From positions 124,001 through 188,000 of the forward strand of contig CAVSIY010000002.1 of the NCBI GenBank assembly GCA_963728165.1: a stretch of 64,000 nt of DNA, read 5' to 3'. The translations under genes and the position numbers were made by a program. Under the pieces are notes generated by a model. The model made no database searches and was not told the DNA's origin. It worked only from the letters and a program-made list of their open reading frames with translations. Positions within the stretch are counted from its first letter, which is position 1; every line of letters starts with the position of its first letter. This DNA is from Hyphomicrobium_A sp963728165 (lineage in GTDB: Bacteria > Pseudomonadota > Alphaproteobacteria > Rhizobiales > Hyphomicrobiaceae). Shown here piece by piece: positions 14,857 to 24,668 of the stretch.

Positions 14857-16860
14857 CTACTCCGCTGCGGCGCGCTCGGGCGCCGCATGCGCCTGCGCCG
14901 CGTGATAGTGCAGCGGGCCGCCGCGGAACGGCGCAAAGCCGGTGCCGAAGATCACGCCGGCATCGACGAGGTCGGCGTTCTCCACGATGTGCTCGTCAAC
15001 GCAGGACTGCGCCTCGGCGATCATCGGCTCCACCAGCTCGCGCCCGAGCCGCTCCATCTCGCGCTTGTCGAAGGTGCGGTCCGACTTCTCCGGCTTGCCG
15101 TCCTTCCACACGTAGAAGCCCTCGCCCGTCTTCTTGCCGAGCTTGCCGGCCGCGACCAGCGCGTGCAGGCCTGAATCCTTCGAGGCGTATTTGAGGATCT
15201 CCGCCACGTGCGCGCACACGTCGAGCCCGACGGCGTCGGCGAGCTCGATCGGTCCCATCGGCATGCCGAACGTGCGCGCGGCCTCGTCGATGCGCTCCTT
15301 GTCCTCGCCCTGCTCCAGCCGCTTCATGGCGCCGAACATGTAGGGGGTGAGCACGCGGTTGACGAGGAAGCCCGGCACGCTCTTGGTGATGAGCGGGAAC
15401 TTGTCGATCGCCGCCACGAAGGCGGCACCGCGCTTGACCTCGTCCTCGCGGCTCGACACCCCGCGCACCACCTCGACCAGCGGCATCAAGGCGACCGGAT
15501 TGAAGAAGTGCAGGCCGATGAGGCGGCCGGGATCAGGCAGCCCCGCCGCGATGTCCTCGATCATCAGCGAGGAGGTGTTGGTCGCGAGCAGCGCCCCCTC
15601 CTTGAGCTTGCCCTCCACCTCCTTCAACACCTTCTGCTTGATCTCGAGGTTCTCCACGATCGCCTCGATGACGACGTCGGCGCGCGCCAGGCCTGCGCCC
15701 GCCGGATCGGCCATGAGGCGCGCTTTGGCCGCATCGCGCTGGGGCTTGGCCTTGAACTTGCGGGCAAAGAGCTTGCCTTGCGCGGCGATCCCCTTCGCGA
15801 TCTGCTCGGCCGAGATGTCCTGCAGCGTCACCTCCATGCCGCTGGCGACGCACCAGCCGGCAATGTCGGCGCCCATGGTGCCGGCGCCGATCACGTGCAC
15901 GCGCTGCGGGCGCCAGCCGAATTTCTTGGGCGCCTGGCCTTTCAAGAGCTCCGACAGCCAGAACACGCGCCGCAGGTTCTTCGACTGATCCGACACCATG
16001 AGCGGCGCGAAGGCGCGCGTCTCGGCCGCCTTCATCGCCTCCTCGTTGCCGCCGTAGCGCTCGAAGAGGTCGATCAGGCGGAAGGGAGCCGGGTAATGGT
16101 CCTCGCGCACCTTCTTCTTGGTCTCTTGGCGGATGCGGCTCGCTAACAGCCCGCGCGCCGGCCACATCGAGAGCACGGCCTTGGCAAGCCCGGCCGGCTT
16201 CGACTTCCTCTTGCGCAGCACCGCCTTGCGCGCGGCCCATAGCAGCGAGCCGCGGCTCTGCACCAGCTCGTCGACAATGCCAATACCGCGCGCAGCGGAG
16301 GCACTGAGCATCTTCGCGGTCAGCATCGTTTTCATGGCGGCGGGCGCGCCGGCCTGGCGGATCGAGCGCGCCGTCCCGTTGAAGCCGGGGAAGATGCCGA
16401 GCTTGATCTCTGGAAAGCCGAGCCGCGTGCCGGGATCGCGCGTGGCGATGCGGTAGTGGCAGGCGAGCGCCAGCTCCAGCCCGCCGCCCAAGCAAAATCC
16501 GTTGATGGCGCACACGACGGGGACAGGCAGGCGCTCGATGCGGTCGAACATCGCCGTCACCGGGCGCAGCTTGTCGATCACGTCCATCTCGCTCGTAAGC
16601 TCGGCGAACTCGCGGATGTCGGCGCCGACGATGAAGCCGCGCTCCTTGCCCGACGAGATCACGAGGCCGCGGATCTCGCGCTTTTTCGCGCCCTCCTCCA
16701 CCGCCTCGACGATCTGGGCCAGCTCCTCCAGCGGACGGCGCCCGAGCGAGTTCTGGCTCTCATCCTCGCGGTCGAACTCGGCCCAAGCGATCCCCCACTG
16801 GTCGACGATGAAGCGCCAGTCCTTGAGGTCGGGAAGCGGCTTCGACACGGATTTGAACAT
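14857..16860 (-). CDS. fadJ: Bifunctional enoyl-CoA hydratase / 3-hydroxyacyl-CoA dehydrogenase
   Basis: A 667-residue two-domain beta-oxidation enzyme. Residues 1 to about 200 form a crotonase domain, with the GKERGFIVGADIREF oxyanion loop, GFCLGGGLELALACHYRIA and the catalytic Glu in FPEIKLGIFPGFNG. From about residue 320 comes the NAD-binding 3-hydroxyacyl-CoA dehydrogenase domain: GAGTMGADIAGWCVASG, NTSSLMIEDIA, GLHFFNPVALMPLVEVV, followed by the C-terminal helical domains. The start at 16860 has AAGGA about 8 nt upstream; the ORF extends six codons further but without that site. It lies 76 nt after fadE and about 100 nt before the thiolase, forming a fadE-fadJ-fadA unit. FadB and FadJ cannot be told apart by name here. 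Confidence 0.92.
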   Translation of the reverse strand: MFKSVSKPLPDLKDWRFIVDQWGIAWAEFDREDESQNSLGRRPLEELAQIVEAVEEGAKKREIRGLVISSGKERGFIVGADIREFAELTSEMDVIDKLRPVTAMFDRIERLPVPVVCAINGFCLGGGLELALACHYRIATRDPGTRLGFPEIKLGIFPGFNGTARSIRQAGAPAAMKTMLTAKMLSASAARGIGIVDELVQSRGSLLWAARKAVLRKRKSKPAGLAKAVLSMWPARGLLASRIRQETKKKVREDHYPAPFRLIDLFERYGGNEEAMKAAETRAFAPLMVSDQSKNLRRVFWLSELLKGQAPKKFGWRPQRVHVIGAGTMGADIAGWCVASGMEVTLQDISAEQIAKGIAAQGKLFARKFKAKPQRDAAKARLMADPAGAGLARADVVIEAIVENLEIKQKVLKEVEGKLKEGALLATNTSSLMIEDIAAGLPDPGRLIGLHFFNPVALMPLVEVVRGVSSREDEVKRGAAFVAAIDKFPLITKSVPGFLVNRVLTPYMFGAMKRLEQGEDKERIDEAARTFGMPMGPIELADAVGLDVCAHVAEILKYASKDSGLHALVAAGKLGKKTGEGFYVWKDGKPEKSDRTFDKREMERLGRELVEPMIAEAQSCVDEHIVENADLVDAGVIFGTGFAPFRGGPLHYHAAQAHAAPERAAAE

Positions 16861-16935
16861 GCAAAATCCTTTCCACACGAGCTCCGCTCCTCCGCCCGGC
16901 GCGGGCGCCGACGTCGAGAGCGGCTCGCTGCCAGT

Positions 16936-19413
16936 CTACTCCGCCGCGGCGCTCTCCACGCCGCGCGAATTGTGCCCCAAGCCGCCGTAGTGGGGCTTGA
17001 GCTCCTCGGGATCGAAATGATCGACCGCGATCACGCGGGCAACGAGCGCCTCCACCTCGCGCAGCTGCTGGCCCTCGCTCTCCGTCACGATCCCCTTCGC
17101 CATCGCCTCGCCGATCCAGTCGATGCCGTGATAGCGGCGGATGGCGCCCGAGCGGATGGCGCGCTCCAGCCGCTTCTCCGCCTCCTCGGCCGCAACGACC
17201 TTCTTCAAGGTGAACTCCAGAAGCCCGGTCGGATCGTCAGGGTCCTGCGACACATAGATATGACGCGTCAGCCGGTCGCGAACCTCCGGCGCCTCGAGCA
17301 CCAGCTTCACCGCCCGGTGCCCAACTCTGTCGCGCGCCGGCCGATAGGGACTGCCGAGCGGGAACACGATGGCGCGCATCAGCAAACGCGCCGGCGTCAC
17401 CGGGAAGTTGTCGATGACGCCGCGCAACGCTTCCTGAAAGCGGTAGAGGCCGTTGGCGGCGCAGAGCGCCACGAGGTCGCGGTCGCTCGACAGCCTGCCA
17501 TCGTCCTCGTAGCGCTTCAGCACGCAGGCGAGGAAATAAAGCTCGGACAGAGCGTCGGCGAGACGGCCGGAGATCTTCTGCTTGGTCTTGAGCGCCCCGC
17601 CCAGCGCCGCCACCGTCAGATCGGCGACGAAGGCGAAGTTGCGAGACGCGCGCCCGAGCTGGCGATACCAGTCGGCCATCTCGTAGGCCTCATCGGGTGA
17701 CGGGGCGAAGCGCCCGCCGGTGACGTTGTGGAAGAAGGCGCCGGTGGCGTTGGCGACGGCGTAGGCCGCGTGATCGGAGAACGCCGCCTCGAAGGCGTCG
17801 AGCCCGCGCTCGGCGTCCGCGTCCTGCGCCGCCTGGATCTCCTTGTAGAGATAGGGATGCGAGCGCAGCGCGCCTTGCGCAAACGTGATCAGCGTGCGCG
17901 TCAGGATGTTGGCGCCTTCCACCGTGATGCCGACGGGGACCATCTGATAGGCCGACTGCAGGTAGTTCGACGGCCCGTCGCAGATGGCGCGGCCGCCGTG
18001 GATGTCGAAGGCGTCGTTGACGGAGCCGCGCATGCGCTCGGTCGTCTGGTACTTCATCAAGGCCGAGATCACCGAGGGGCGCTCGCCGCGCGACACCATC
18101 GCCGCGGTGACAGCGCGTGCCGCCTCGTTGGCGTACGCCGCCTCGACCATGCGCGCCAAGGGCTCCTCCACGCCCTCCATGCGCGCAACCGGCAGCCCGA
18201 ACTGCTTGCGGATGCGCCCGTAGGCGGAGGTGAAGCGCAGCATCGCCTTGGTGCCGGCGGTCGCCGAGGACGGCAGCGAGATGGCGCGGCCGGCCGCCAG
18301 GCACTCCATCAGCATGCGCCAGCCCTGGCCCACCATCTTCTCGCCGCCGATCACCCAGTCGATCGGAATGAAGACGTCCTTGCCCCAGTTGGGACCGTTG
18401 GGGAAAGCGTTGCCGGAGGGCAGATGCCGGCGGCCGATCTCGACGCCCGGGTGGTTCGCCGGGATCATCGCCACCGTGATGCCCAGCGTCTCGCCCTTGC
18501 CGAGAATGTTCTCAGGATCGAAGGCGCGGAACGCAAGCCCGACCAGCGTCGCCTTCGGCCCCAGCGTGATGTAGCGCTTGTCCCACGACAGGCGGAAGCC
18601 GACGACGCCCCCGTCTCCGCGCGTGACAATGCCGATGTCGCGCATGGTCGCCGCGTCCGAGCCCGAGGTCGGCCCGGTGAGCGAGAAGCAGGGGATCTCC
18701 TCGCCGCGCGCCAGCCGCGGCAGGTAGTAGCTCTTCTGGCGCTCGGTGCCGTACTTCTCGATGAGCTCGCCGGGGCCCAGCGAGTTCGGCACCATGACGA
18801 TGGTCACGACGTCGGGCGAGCGCGAGGCAATCTTGCCGATGATGAGCGACTGCGCCTGCGCCGAGAAGCCCAAGCCCCCATGCTCTTTCGAGATGAGCAT
18901 GCCAAGGAAGCCGTGCTTTTTGACGAAGTCCCAGATCTCGTCCGGCACCTCGCGCTCAGTGTGGCGCACCTGCCAGTCGTTGATCATGCCGCAGAGCTCG
19001 TCGGTCGGCCCGTCGAGGAAGGCCTGCTCCTCGCCCGTCAGCACGATAGGGGCGATGGATCTCAGCTTGTCCCAGTCGGGCTCGCCGGAGAACAGCTCCG
19101 CGTCGAAGCCGACGGTGCCGGCCTCCAGCGCCTGCGCCTCGGTGTCGGACACCTTGGGCAGCGTGCCGCGCACCAACTTGAAGGCCGGCGCGATCAGCAC
19201 CGCGCGCCGCAGCTGCGGGATGGAGAGTGCCGCGAAGGCGATTGCGAATAGCCACAGGAGGACCCCGAAGAGCCCCATCGATCCGTGGATCGCTGACTGC
19301 CACACGAGGGCTGCGAGCGCGAGCCCGGCGGCCCACAGCCACAGCGGCGACTTGTACATGCCGAGCGCAATGACGCCCGCCAACACAGCCAAGCAGAAAA
19401 GAAGCTCGACCAT
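16936..19413 (-). CDS. fadE: Acyl-CoA dehydrogenase, FadE type
   Basis: An 825-residue FAD enzyme catalysing the first oxidation of acyl-CoA. As in E. coli FadE (about 814 residues), it begins with hydrophobic segments (VELLFCLAVLAGVIALGM, PLWLWAAGLALAALVW, GLFGVLLWLFAIAFAAL), suggesting an inner-membrane anchor. The dehydrogenase core follows: FVKKHGFLGMLISKEHGGLG, CFSLTGPTSGSDAATMRD, RFTSAYGRIRKQFGLPVARM, DIHGGRAICDGPSNYL. The long C-terminal DUF1974 region is present. GGAGG and GAAGG lie upstream of the ATG. First gene of the minus-strand fatty-acid degradation cluster. Confidence 0.92.
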   Translation of the reverse strand: MVELLFCLAVLAGVIALGMYKSPLWLWAAGLALAALVWQSAIHGSMGLFGVLLWLFAIAFAALSIPQLRRAVLIAPAFKLVRGTLPKVSDTEAQALEAGTVGFDAELFSGEPDWDKLRSIAPIVLTGEEQAFLDGPTDELCGMINDWQVRHTEREVPDEIWDFVKKHGFLGMLISKEHGGLGFSAQAQSLIIGKIASRSPDVVTIVMVPNSLGPGELIEKYGTERQKSYYLPRLARGEEIPCFSLTGPTSGSDAATMRDIGIVTRGDGGVVGFRLSWDKRYITLGPKATLVGLAFRAFDPENILGKGETLGITVAMIPANHPGVEIGRRHLPSGNAFPNGPNWGKDVFIPIDWVIGGEKMVGQGWRMLMECLAAGRAISLPSSATAGTKAMLRFTSAYGRIRKQFGLPVARMEGVEEPLARMVEAAYANEAARAVTAAMVSRGERPSVISALMKYQTTERMRGSVNDAFDIHGGRAICDGPSNYLQSAYQMVPVGITVEGANILTRTLITFAQGALRSHPYLYKEIQAAQDADAERGLDAFEAAFSDHAAYAVANATGAFFHNVTGGRFAPSPDEAYEMADWYRQLGRASRNFAFVADLTVAALGGALKTKQKISGRLADALSELYFLACVLKRYEDDGRLSSDRDLVALCAANGLYRFQEALRGVIDNFPVTPARLLMRAIVFPLGSPYRPARDRVGHRAVKLVLEAPEVRDRLTRHIYVSQDPDDPTGLLEFTLKKVVAAEEAEKRLERAIRSGAIRRYHGIDWIGEAMAKGIVTESEGQQLREVEALVARVIAVDHFDPEELKPHYGGLGHNSRGVESAAAE

Positions 19414-19683
19414 CCTTCAAATGCCTCCGCAGGTCGTGCCATGGGCGCGCTCGGGATTTCGAGGGAACCTAAATTGTGGCACGTTTCGTTGGCGTTAAGG
19501 TCAACGCGAGCTTGAAATGGGTCCCGCCGGCTGCAAACGGAAGGCCCGCCCACCGGCCCTAGTGCGAGAGGCCACTATAGCGGGTTTCGCCGCGAGGGGA
19601 GAGGCCGGAAGGGGGGCTCCGCTGGTTTGTGCGGCGCGGCACGCCGGCTTTGGGGGCCGGCTTCGGGGAAAGGACCGCAAGAG

Positions 19684-20058
19684 ATGACCGGGAGCGCGCC
19701 TGCTGCAATTCTGGCTGCAATGCTGGCCGCCCTCGAGCTCGGGGTGCTCGACCCCTTGCTTGGGCCCGATTCCAGCCTGGCGGAGGATGCCGCGGCGCTC
19801 ATGGCCTATGGCCGGCATCTGGCCGATGAATGCACCGCCTGTCACCGGCCCGACGCCGGCGGGAGCGCCATCCCTTCGCTCGCCGGCAGGCCCGAGGCCG
19901 AGATCGCAGCGTTGCTCCAAGATTTCCGCTCGGGGCGCAAATCGAACCCGGTGATGGTCTCGGTCGCCAAGTCGCTCGACGAGAAGCAGACGGCGGCGCT
20001 CGCGGCTTATTTCGCCTCGCTGCCGAAGCCGCCGGGCGACGGCGAGCCGAGCCGCTAA
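19684..20058 (+). CDS. Small c-type cytochrome, sulfide-dehydrogenase-subunit-like
   Basis: A 124-residue protein with an N-terminal hydrophobic export segment (AAILAAMLAALELGVL) and one haem site CTACH in YGRHLADECTACHRPD. The axial Met is likely M in SNPVMVSVAKSL, and the C-terminal helix is KQTAALAAYFASLP. This layout is like that of the cytochrome subunit of flavocytochrome c sulfide dehydrogenase. The flavoprotein subunit gene (fccB, 24785-26107) is about 4.7 kb away on the other strand, so a partnership is possible but not shown by linkage. The stop overlaps the end of the convergent PEP-CTERM-type gene by 4 nt. Confidence 0.78.
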   Translation: MTGSAPAAILAAMLAALELGVLDPLLGPDSSLAEDAAALMAYGRHLADECTACHRPDAGGSAIPSLAGRPEAEIAALLQDFRSGRKSNPVMVSVAKSLDEKQTAALAAYFASLPKPPGDGEPSR

Positions 20059-20587
20059 CCGTTCGCCCGCGCTGCCCTGCTCCGCTTCCACCAGCCGAAT
20101 AGACCCATCACGCCGAGGCCAGTGCCAAAGAGCGGGAGGGCGGCGGGAAGCGGGGTTTCGGCGACGGTATCGAACGTGAATTCTGTGCCAATCAGGTCAT
20201 TGAACGCAGAGCCTACTGGCGCATCGACGAAGAACCCGATGCCAGTGACCAGCGCGCTGGCAAACAAGAGCGGCGCGTCAATGTCGGACAACAATTCATG
20301 GCTAAACGGCCCGCCGCCTGGATCCGAGGAGCCGATGACAGTCCACACGCCATCCAATTGGAGCTCCAGCGAAAAGATCCGTTCGGCGCCGCCGTCCTGG
20401 TAAAATCCAGGCCCGGTGATCGCCGTCAAAGCATTCGCGGTAATCCCACGAAAGTGAACCTACAGCTGTCGAAAGCATCGGGAGCCGGCGAGTCCCACGT
20501 CACAACGGTCGACGCTTCGGCCTGCGATGCCAGCGGAAGAGCTGCGAGGCTCAATAGTATGACCACGTGAGGAATGAACCTGGTCAT
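20055..20587 (-). CDS. VPLPA/PEP-CTERM-sorted secreted protein, one apparent frameshift
   Basis: The N-terminal frame starts at 20587 with a signal peptide (MTRFIPHVVILLSLAALPLASQAEA) and TVVTWDSPAPDAFDSC. Near 20440 the frame must change to continue with ITANALTAITGPGFYQDGG. The C-terminus, AETPLPAALPLFGTGLGVMG followed by LFGWWKRSRAA, is a typical VPLPA-type CTERM sorting signal: short motif, membrane helix, basic tail. Adding one base restores a 177-residue product. Such proteins are exported, processed by an exosortase and kept at the surface or released; no exosortase gene is in the window. Target and role unknown. Confidence 0.72.
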
Positions 20588-20817
20588 CTTGAATGATCTC
20601 CCATGTCCGGAACAAGGCATTTGCCCCGATACGCCGCCGACAAAGCGACTCGAACCTGGAAAGGGTGGCGTCTCACAAGGCTCCAGAGCAAGGAGCCCGT
20701 CGGTCCCGCTAGCTTTCAAAGTGGATAGTGTGCGCAAGACACAGCGCGTCGGACGCCGCGCTTGGCTAGCCCGATCCGCGAGCGCGGCAGATGGCCGTCC
20801 CATCTCCGCTCTGGCCC

Positions 20818-21093
20818 TCAGGGCCAGTCCGCGGGCAGGGTCATGATGGCAATGCCCATCGACACGCTGGAGAAGGTGAGCACATTGAAGACATAGAGGA
20901 GCAGCAGCGGCAGGACGGGGTCATCGGCCTCGGTCAGCAGGTCGTGCAGGCCGGCCACGTTCAGCAGCACCATCACGGACACGAAAGCAATGCCGATCGC
21001 CGCCCCGAGCACCAGATGCACTCCGAGGAAATGCAACAACGGCGGCAGCCCCCACGGCCGCTTCCCCTCTCGCTCGCCAGAGTGACGTCTCAT
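20818..21093 (-). CDS. Small two-helix membrane protein, unknown
   Basis: A 91-residue product from the ATG at 21093 (a longer frame to 21198 exists). After a basic N-terminus (MRRHSGEREGKRPWG) there are two hydrophobic segments, LHFLGVHLVLGAAIGIAFVSVMVLL and LPLLLLYVFNVLTFSSVSMG, ending IAIMTLPADWP. No strong ribosome site is seen. Divergent from the methyltransferase gene at 21274. I do not recognise the family, although the two-helix layout recurs in small Hyphomicrobiales proteins. Confidence 0.6.
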   Translation of the reverse strand: MRRHSGEREGKRPWGLPPLLHFLGVHLVLGAAIGIAFVSVMVLLNVAGLHDLLTEADDPVLPLLLLYVFNVLTFSSVSMGIAIMTLPADWP

Positions 21094-21273
21094 CGCCGTG
21101 CCCAGGAACCGCCTATCGGCCACGTATGGCGCCAAATGTCGCCGCTCCAAACCAGCATCGTAGCACCATATAAGGGCAGCAAGGGTGCGCCGTGTCACGG
21201 GATGGATGGGGGTCCCTCAGACGATCGCCCCTTCCGGCGCATTGAGGCCAAATAGGTGACCAAGGGGGAGAGC

Positions 21274-22161
21274 ATGACGGACATTTTGATCGAAAACGTC
21301 TCGGACACCGCGTTCTGGGTCGCGCATTACCGCGGCATCGAGACAACACGCCCGGACGCCCTCTTCCGTGACCCGCTCGCCGCCCGTCTCGCCGGCGATC
21401 GCGGACGGCAGATCGCCCAGGGGATGCCGCGGACGTTCTTCACGGCTTGGACCGTCGCCATCCGCACCTCCATGATCGACGACTACATCCGCCGCGCCGT
21501 GGCCGAAGGCGTCGACACAGTCCTCAACCTCGGGGCCGGCCTCGACACCCGCCCCTACCGCATGGAGCTTCCCGCCTCGCTCGCCTGGATCGAGGTCGAC
21601 TATCCCGACGTCATCGCCTTCAAGGAATCCGCGCTCGCCGGCGAGACACCGCGCGTCAAGCTCGAGCGCGTAAAACTCGACCTCGGCAATGTCCCGGAAC
21701 GCGAGCAGCTCCTGGCGCGGATCAATGCCGGCGCCAAAAAGATCCTGGTTCTGACCGAGGGCGTGGTGCCCTATTTGAACCCCGAGGACGTCGGCGCGCT
21801 CGCCGACGACCTCGGCGCGCTCGACCACGTCACCTACTGGATCGTCGACTATTTCTCGCCCGAGGTGGCCAAGTACCGCCTGCGCCTGATGCGAGGCAAG
21901 TTGGTCAATGCGCCCTTCAAATTCATGCCGGACGACTGGCACGCCTTCTTCGCGGCGCACGGCTGGCACAGCAAGGAGATGCGCTACCTGCCCGAGGAGG
22001 CCGAGCGGCTCAAGCGGCCGTTCCCCCTGCCGCCGCTTATGAAAGTCATGTGGGGCCTGCGCAGCTTGTTCATGTCGCGCGAGCGGCGGCAAAACTTTCG
22101 CAAGTTCGCAGGCTATGCCCTGCTCGAGCCGATCGGCACAGCGCGAGCCCCAGGTCAATAA
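21274..22161 (+). CDS. Class I SAM-dependent methyltransferase, leucine-carboxyl-methyltransferase-like
   Basis: A 295-residue protein of the PF04072/TIGR00027 type. Seen are DTAFWVAHYRGIETTRPDAL, FRDPLAARLAGDRG, VLNLGAGLDTRPYRM (SAM-binding motif I), WIEVDYPDVIAFKE and LVLTEGVVPYLNPEDV. The substrate cannot be read from the sequence; members of this family methylate varied small molecules. The start at 21274 is chosen for the GGGGGAG site 5 nt upstream. It is followed after 68 nt by the S9 peptidase on the same strand. Confidence 0.87.
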   Translation: MTDILIENVSDTAFWVAHYRGIETTRPDALFRDPLAARLAGDRGRQIAQGMPRTFFTAWTVAIRTSMIDDYIRRAVAEGVDTVLNLGAGLDTRPYRMELPASLAWIEVDYPDVIAFKESALAGETPRVKLERVKLDLGNVPEREQLLARINAGAKKILVLTEGVVPYLNPEDVGALADDLGALDHVTYWIVDYFSPEVAKYRLRLMRGKLVNAPFKFMPDDWHAFFAAHGWHSKEMRYLPEEAERLKRPFPLPPLMKVMWGLRSLFMSRERRQNFRKFAGYALLEPIGTARAPGQ

Positions 22162-22229
22162 CATGCGGCACAGCCGGCGAGCGACGCGCACGGCAAGGCT
22201 GTCTTCCCGCCATGCAAGGATTTATATTC

Positions 22230-24177
22230 ATGATGATGACCGTTGCCGCCGACATTCCACTCATTGCGCGCAAGACCCTGTTCGGCAACCCGAGCCGGCT
22301 GGAGCCGGTGCTCTCGCCCGATGGCCGCTGGCTCACCTGGCTCGCGGCGGTCGACGGCGTCATGAACGTATGGGTGGCGCCGGTCGATGCTCCCGATGAG
22401 GCGCGGGCGCTGACGCGCCAGACCGAGCGGCCGATCTTCTTTCACTGGTTTGCGCGCACCAGCCGCCATGTGCTCTTTGGCCGCGACGCCGGCGGCGATG
22501 AGAACTTCCACCTGTGGTGCGTCGGCATCGACGGCTCCGAGCCGCGCGATCTGACGCCCTATGGCGCCGTGACCTTCCGCTGGCTCGGCTCGCACAAGTC
22601 CAATCCCAATCTGATTGCCCTCGGTATCAACGATCGCGACGCGCGCTGGCACGACCTCTATGAGATCGACATTGAGACCGGCACCCGCCGCTTAGTCTAC
22701 GAGAACACCAGCGAGATCGCCGAGTACGTCCTCGATCACGAGCTCAACCTGCGCATGGCGACGCGCCCGCGCAAGGACGGCGGCGGGCGCACGGTCTTGC
22801 GCTGGACCGGCGATCACTTCGAGGACATGTTCACGATCGACCTCGAGGACGATCTCAACACCGATCTGTCGTTCTTCAATCGGGCGGGCGACGCCTTTCA
22901 CCTCGTCACCTCCCAGGGACGCAATACCGCCGCGCTGTTCCGTGTCGATTGGGCGAGCGGCACCCGCACACTCCTCGCCGAGCATCCCCAGGCCGACATC
23001 TTCTCCGACGCCGTCGTCGACCCGCAGACGTGGGAGGTGCTCGCGGTGCGTGCGGGTTACATTATGCCGGAATGGCTCGTCATCGACGCTTTGACCGGCG
23101 CCGACCTCGCCTGGATCGAGCGCGAGCTCGGCACCAACATCGGTGTCGCCAGCCAGAGCGATGACGGCCGGCTGTGGCTCGTGGTGAGCGCCGCACCGGA
23201 CCAGCCGGCGGTCTATTTCCTCGTCGACCGGCAGGGCCGCACCATCACCAAGCTGTTTGCCGCGCGCCCCGAGCTCGAAGGCGTGAAGCTTGCCCCCATG
23301 CAGGGCCTCATCATCAAGGCGCGCGACGGGCTCGACATGGTCTCCTATCTCACGCTGCCGGTGGAGGAGACGGGTGCGCGGCCCAAAAAGCCATTACCCA
23401 TGGTGCTCAACGTGCATGGCGGCCCGCAGGCCCGCGACTACTGGGGCTATCGCAGCGACGCCCAGTGGCTTGCCAACCGCGGCTATGCGGTGCTTGCCGT
23501 GAACTATCGCGGCTCCAACGGCTTCGGCAAGGCGCACGTCAATGCCGGCATCCGGGAGTGGGGCGGCAAGATGCACGACGACCTGATCGATGCGGTCGAG
23601 TGGGCCATCGCTGAGGGCATCGCCGACCGCAGTCGCATCGCCATCTACGGCGGCTCCTACGGCGGCTATGCCGCCTTCGTCGGCGCGACCTTCACGCCGG
23701 ACGTGTTCGCCTGCAGCGTGCCGGTCGTCGGCATCACCAATCTGGAGACGATGCTGGAGACGATCCCACCCTATTGGCAGGCCTATTTCGAGCATTTCGC
23801 CATCCGCGTCGGCGACCCGCGCACCGAGGAGGGCCGCGCGCTCTTGCGCGCGCGCTCGCCGCTGCACAAGGCCGGCAATATCACCAGGCCCATGCTCATC
23901 GGCCACGGGGCGAACGACCCGCGCTGCAAGGTCGCTGAGAGCGACCAGATCGTCGCCGCCATGCGGGAGAAGAGCATCCCCGTCACCTACGTGGTGTTCC
24001 CCGACGAGGGCCACGGGTTCGCACGGCCCGAGAACAGGCTGCGCTTTCAATGCCATCACCGAGGCGTTCCTGGCGCGCCACCTCGGCGGGCGTTGCGAGC
24101 CGATCGGGGACGACTTTGGCGGCTCCAGCCACGAGGTACGGTCCGGAGCCGAGATCCTCGCTCCCCTCGGCGCTTGA
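22230..24177 (+). CDS. S9 family (prolyl oligopeptidase-like) peptidase, one apparent frameshift
   Basis: A serine peptidase with an N-terminal beta-propeller (DGRWLTWLAAVDGVMNVWVAP onward) and a C-terminal alpha/beta-hydrolase domain. The catalytic residues are Ser in YGGSYGGYAAF, Asp in GHGANDPRC and His in PDEGHGF. Just after the histidine, near 24045, GCGCTTTCAATGCC carries one T too many; removing it continues AITEAFLARHLGG to a stop at 24177 and gives 648 residues, normal for the family. As written, the frame runs on to 24326. The start at 22230 has AAGGA about 9 nt upstream. Cytoplasmic, as no signal peptide is seen. Confidence 0.85.
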
Positions 24178-24401
24178 GCGCCCGCATCGGCGCTTGGCCT
24201 TGCCCCGCGCCGTCCGCGATGACGGATTGGGTGGGGGAGCGGTCACTGCTGAAATTGGCGTGGGTCCCGGCCGTCGTCACGGCGAAGCCGTGCTTCGCAC
24301 GGACACGAAGCATGGCTCCGCCATGACGCCGTCTGCTTCCGAGACGACGGGTGGTTGTCCCCTCCACTCATGATCGCGTGCACGTGCTCGCCTCCTCTCA
24401 A

Positions 24402-24558
24402 CGTCATCCCGGCGCAGGCCGGGACCCACGCCAGCTTCAGCGGGTGCTTGTGGCGCAGATGATTGCGGCGAGCGACACTTGTTGCGCTCACGGGAGCGAG
24501 ACGCGCCGACGTTGCGTTCGCGGGGACTTGCGTGGGTCCCGCTCTACAGCGGGATGAC
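24402..24558. repeat. REP-like palindromes in inverted arrangement
   Basis: CGTCATCCCGGC...GGGACCCACG at 24402-24431 and its reverse complement form GCGTGGGTCCCGC...GCGGGATGACG at 24529-24558 belong to the same family as the pair at 11864-12018. A related half unit begins at 24258. Such clusters are common between convergent genes. Confidence 0.7.
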
Positions 24559-24668
24559 GGACGGTCAGTCGGCGCGCGCCCGCCTCCCCTCAATGTCATC
24601 CCGGGCTCATCGAGCCGCGAGACGGTCGAGGCCTGCAAAGGATGACAAAGGGGAGAGCGCGGGGAGAA

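Noticed and set aside
13347..15194. A 615-residue plus-strand frame
   Set aside because: Antisense to thiolase and the hydratase/dehydrogenase; Arg/His/Leu-rich shadow typical of high-G+C DNA.
21447..24326. A 959-residue frame covering methyltransferase and peptidase
   Set aside because: The first part is an alternative frame of the methyltransferase gene; only 22230 onward is real, with its end altered by a frameshift.
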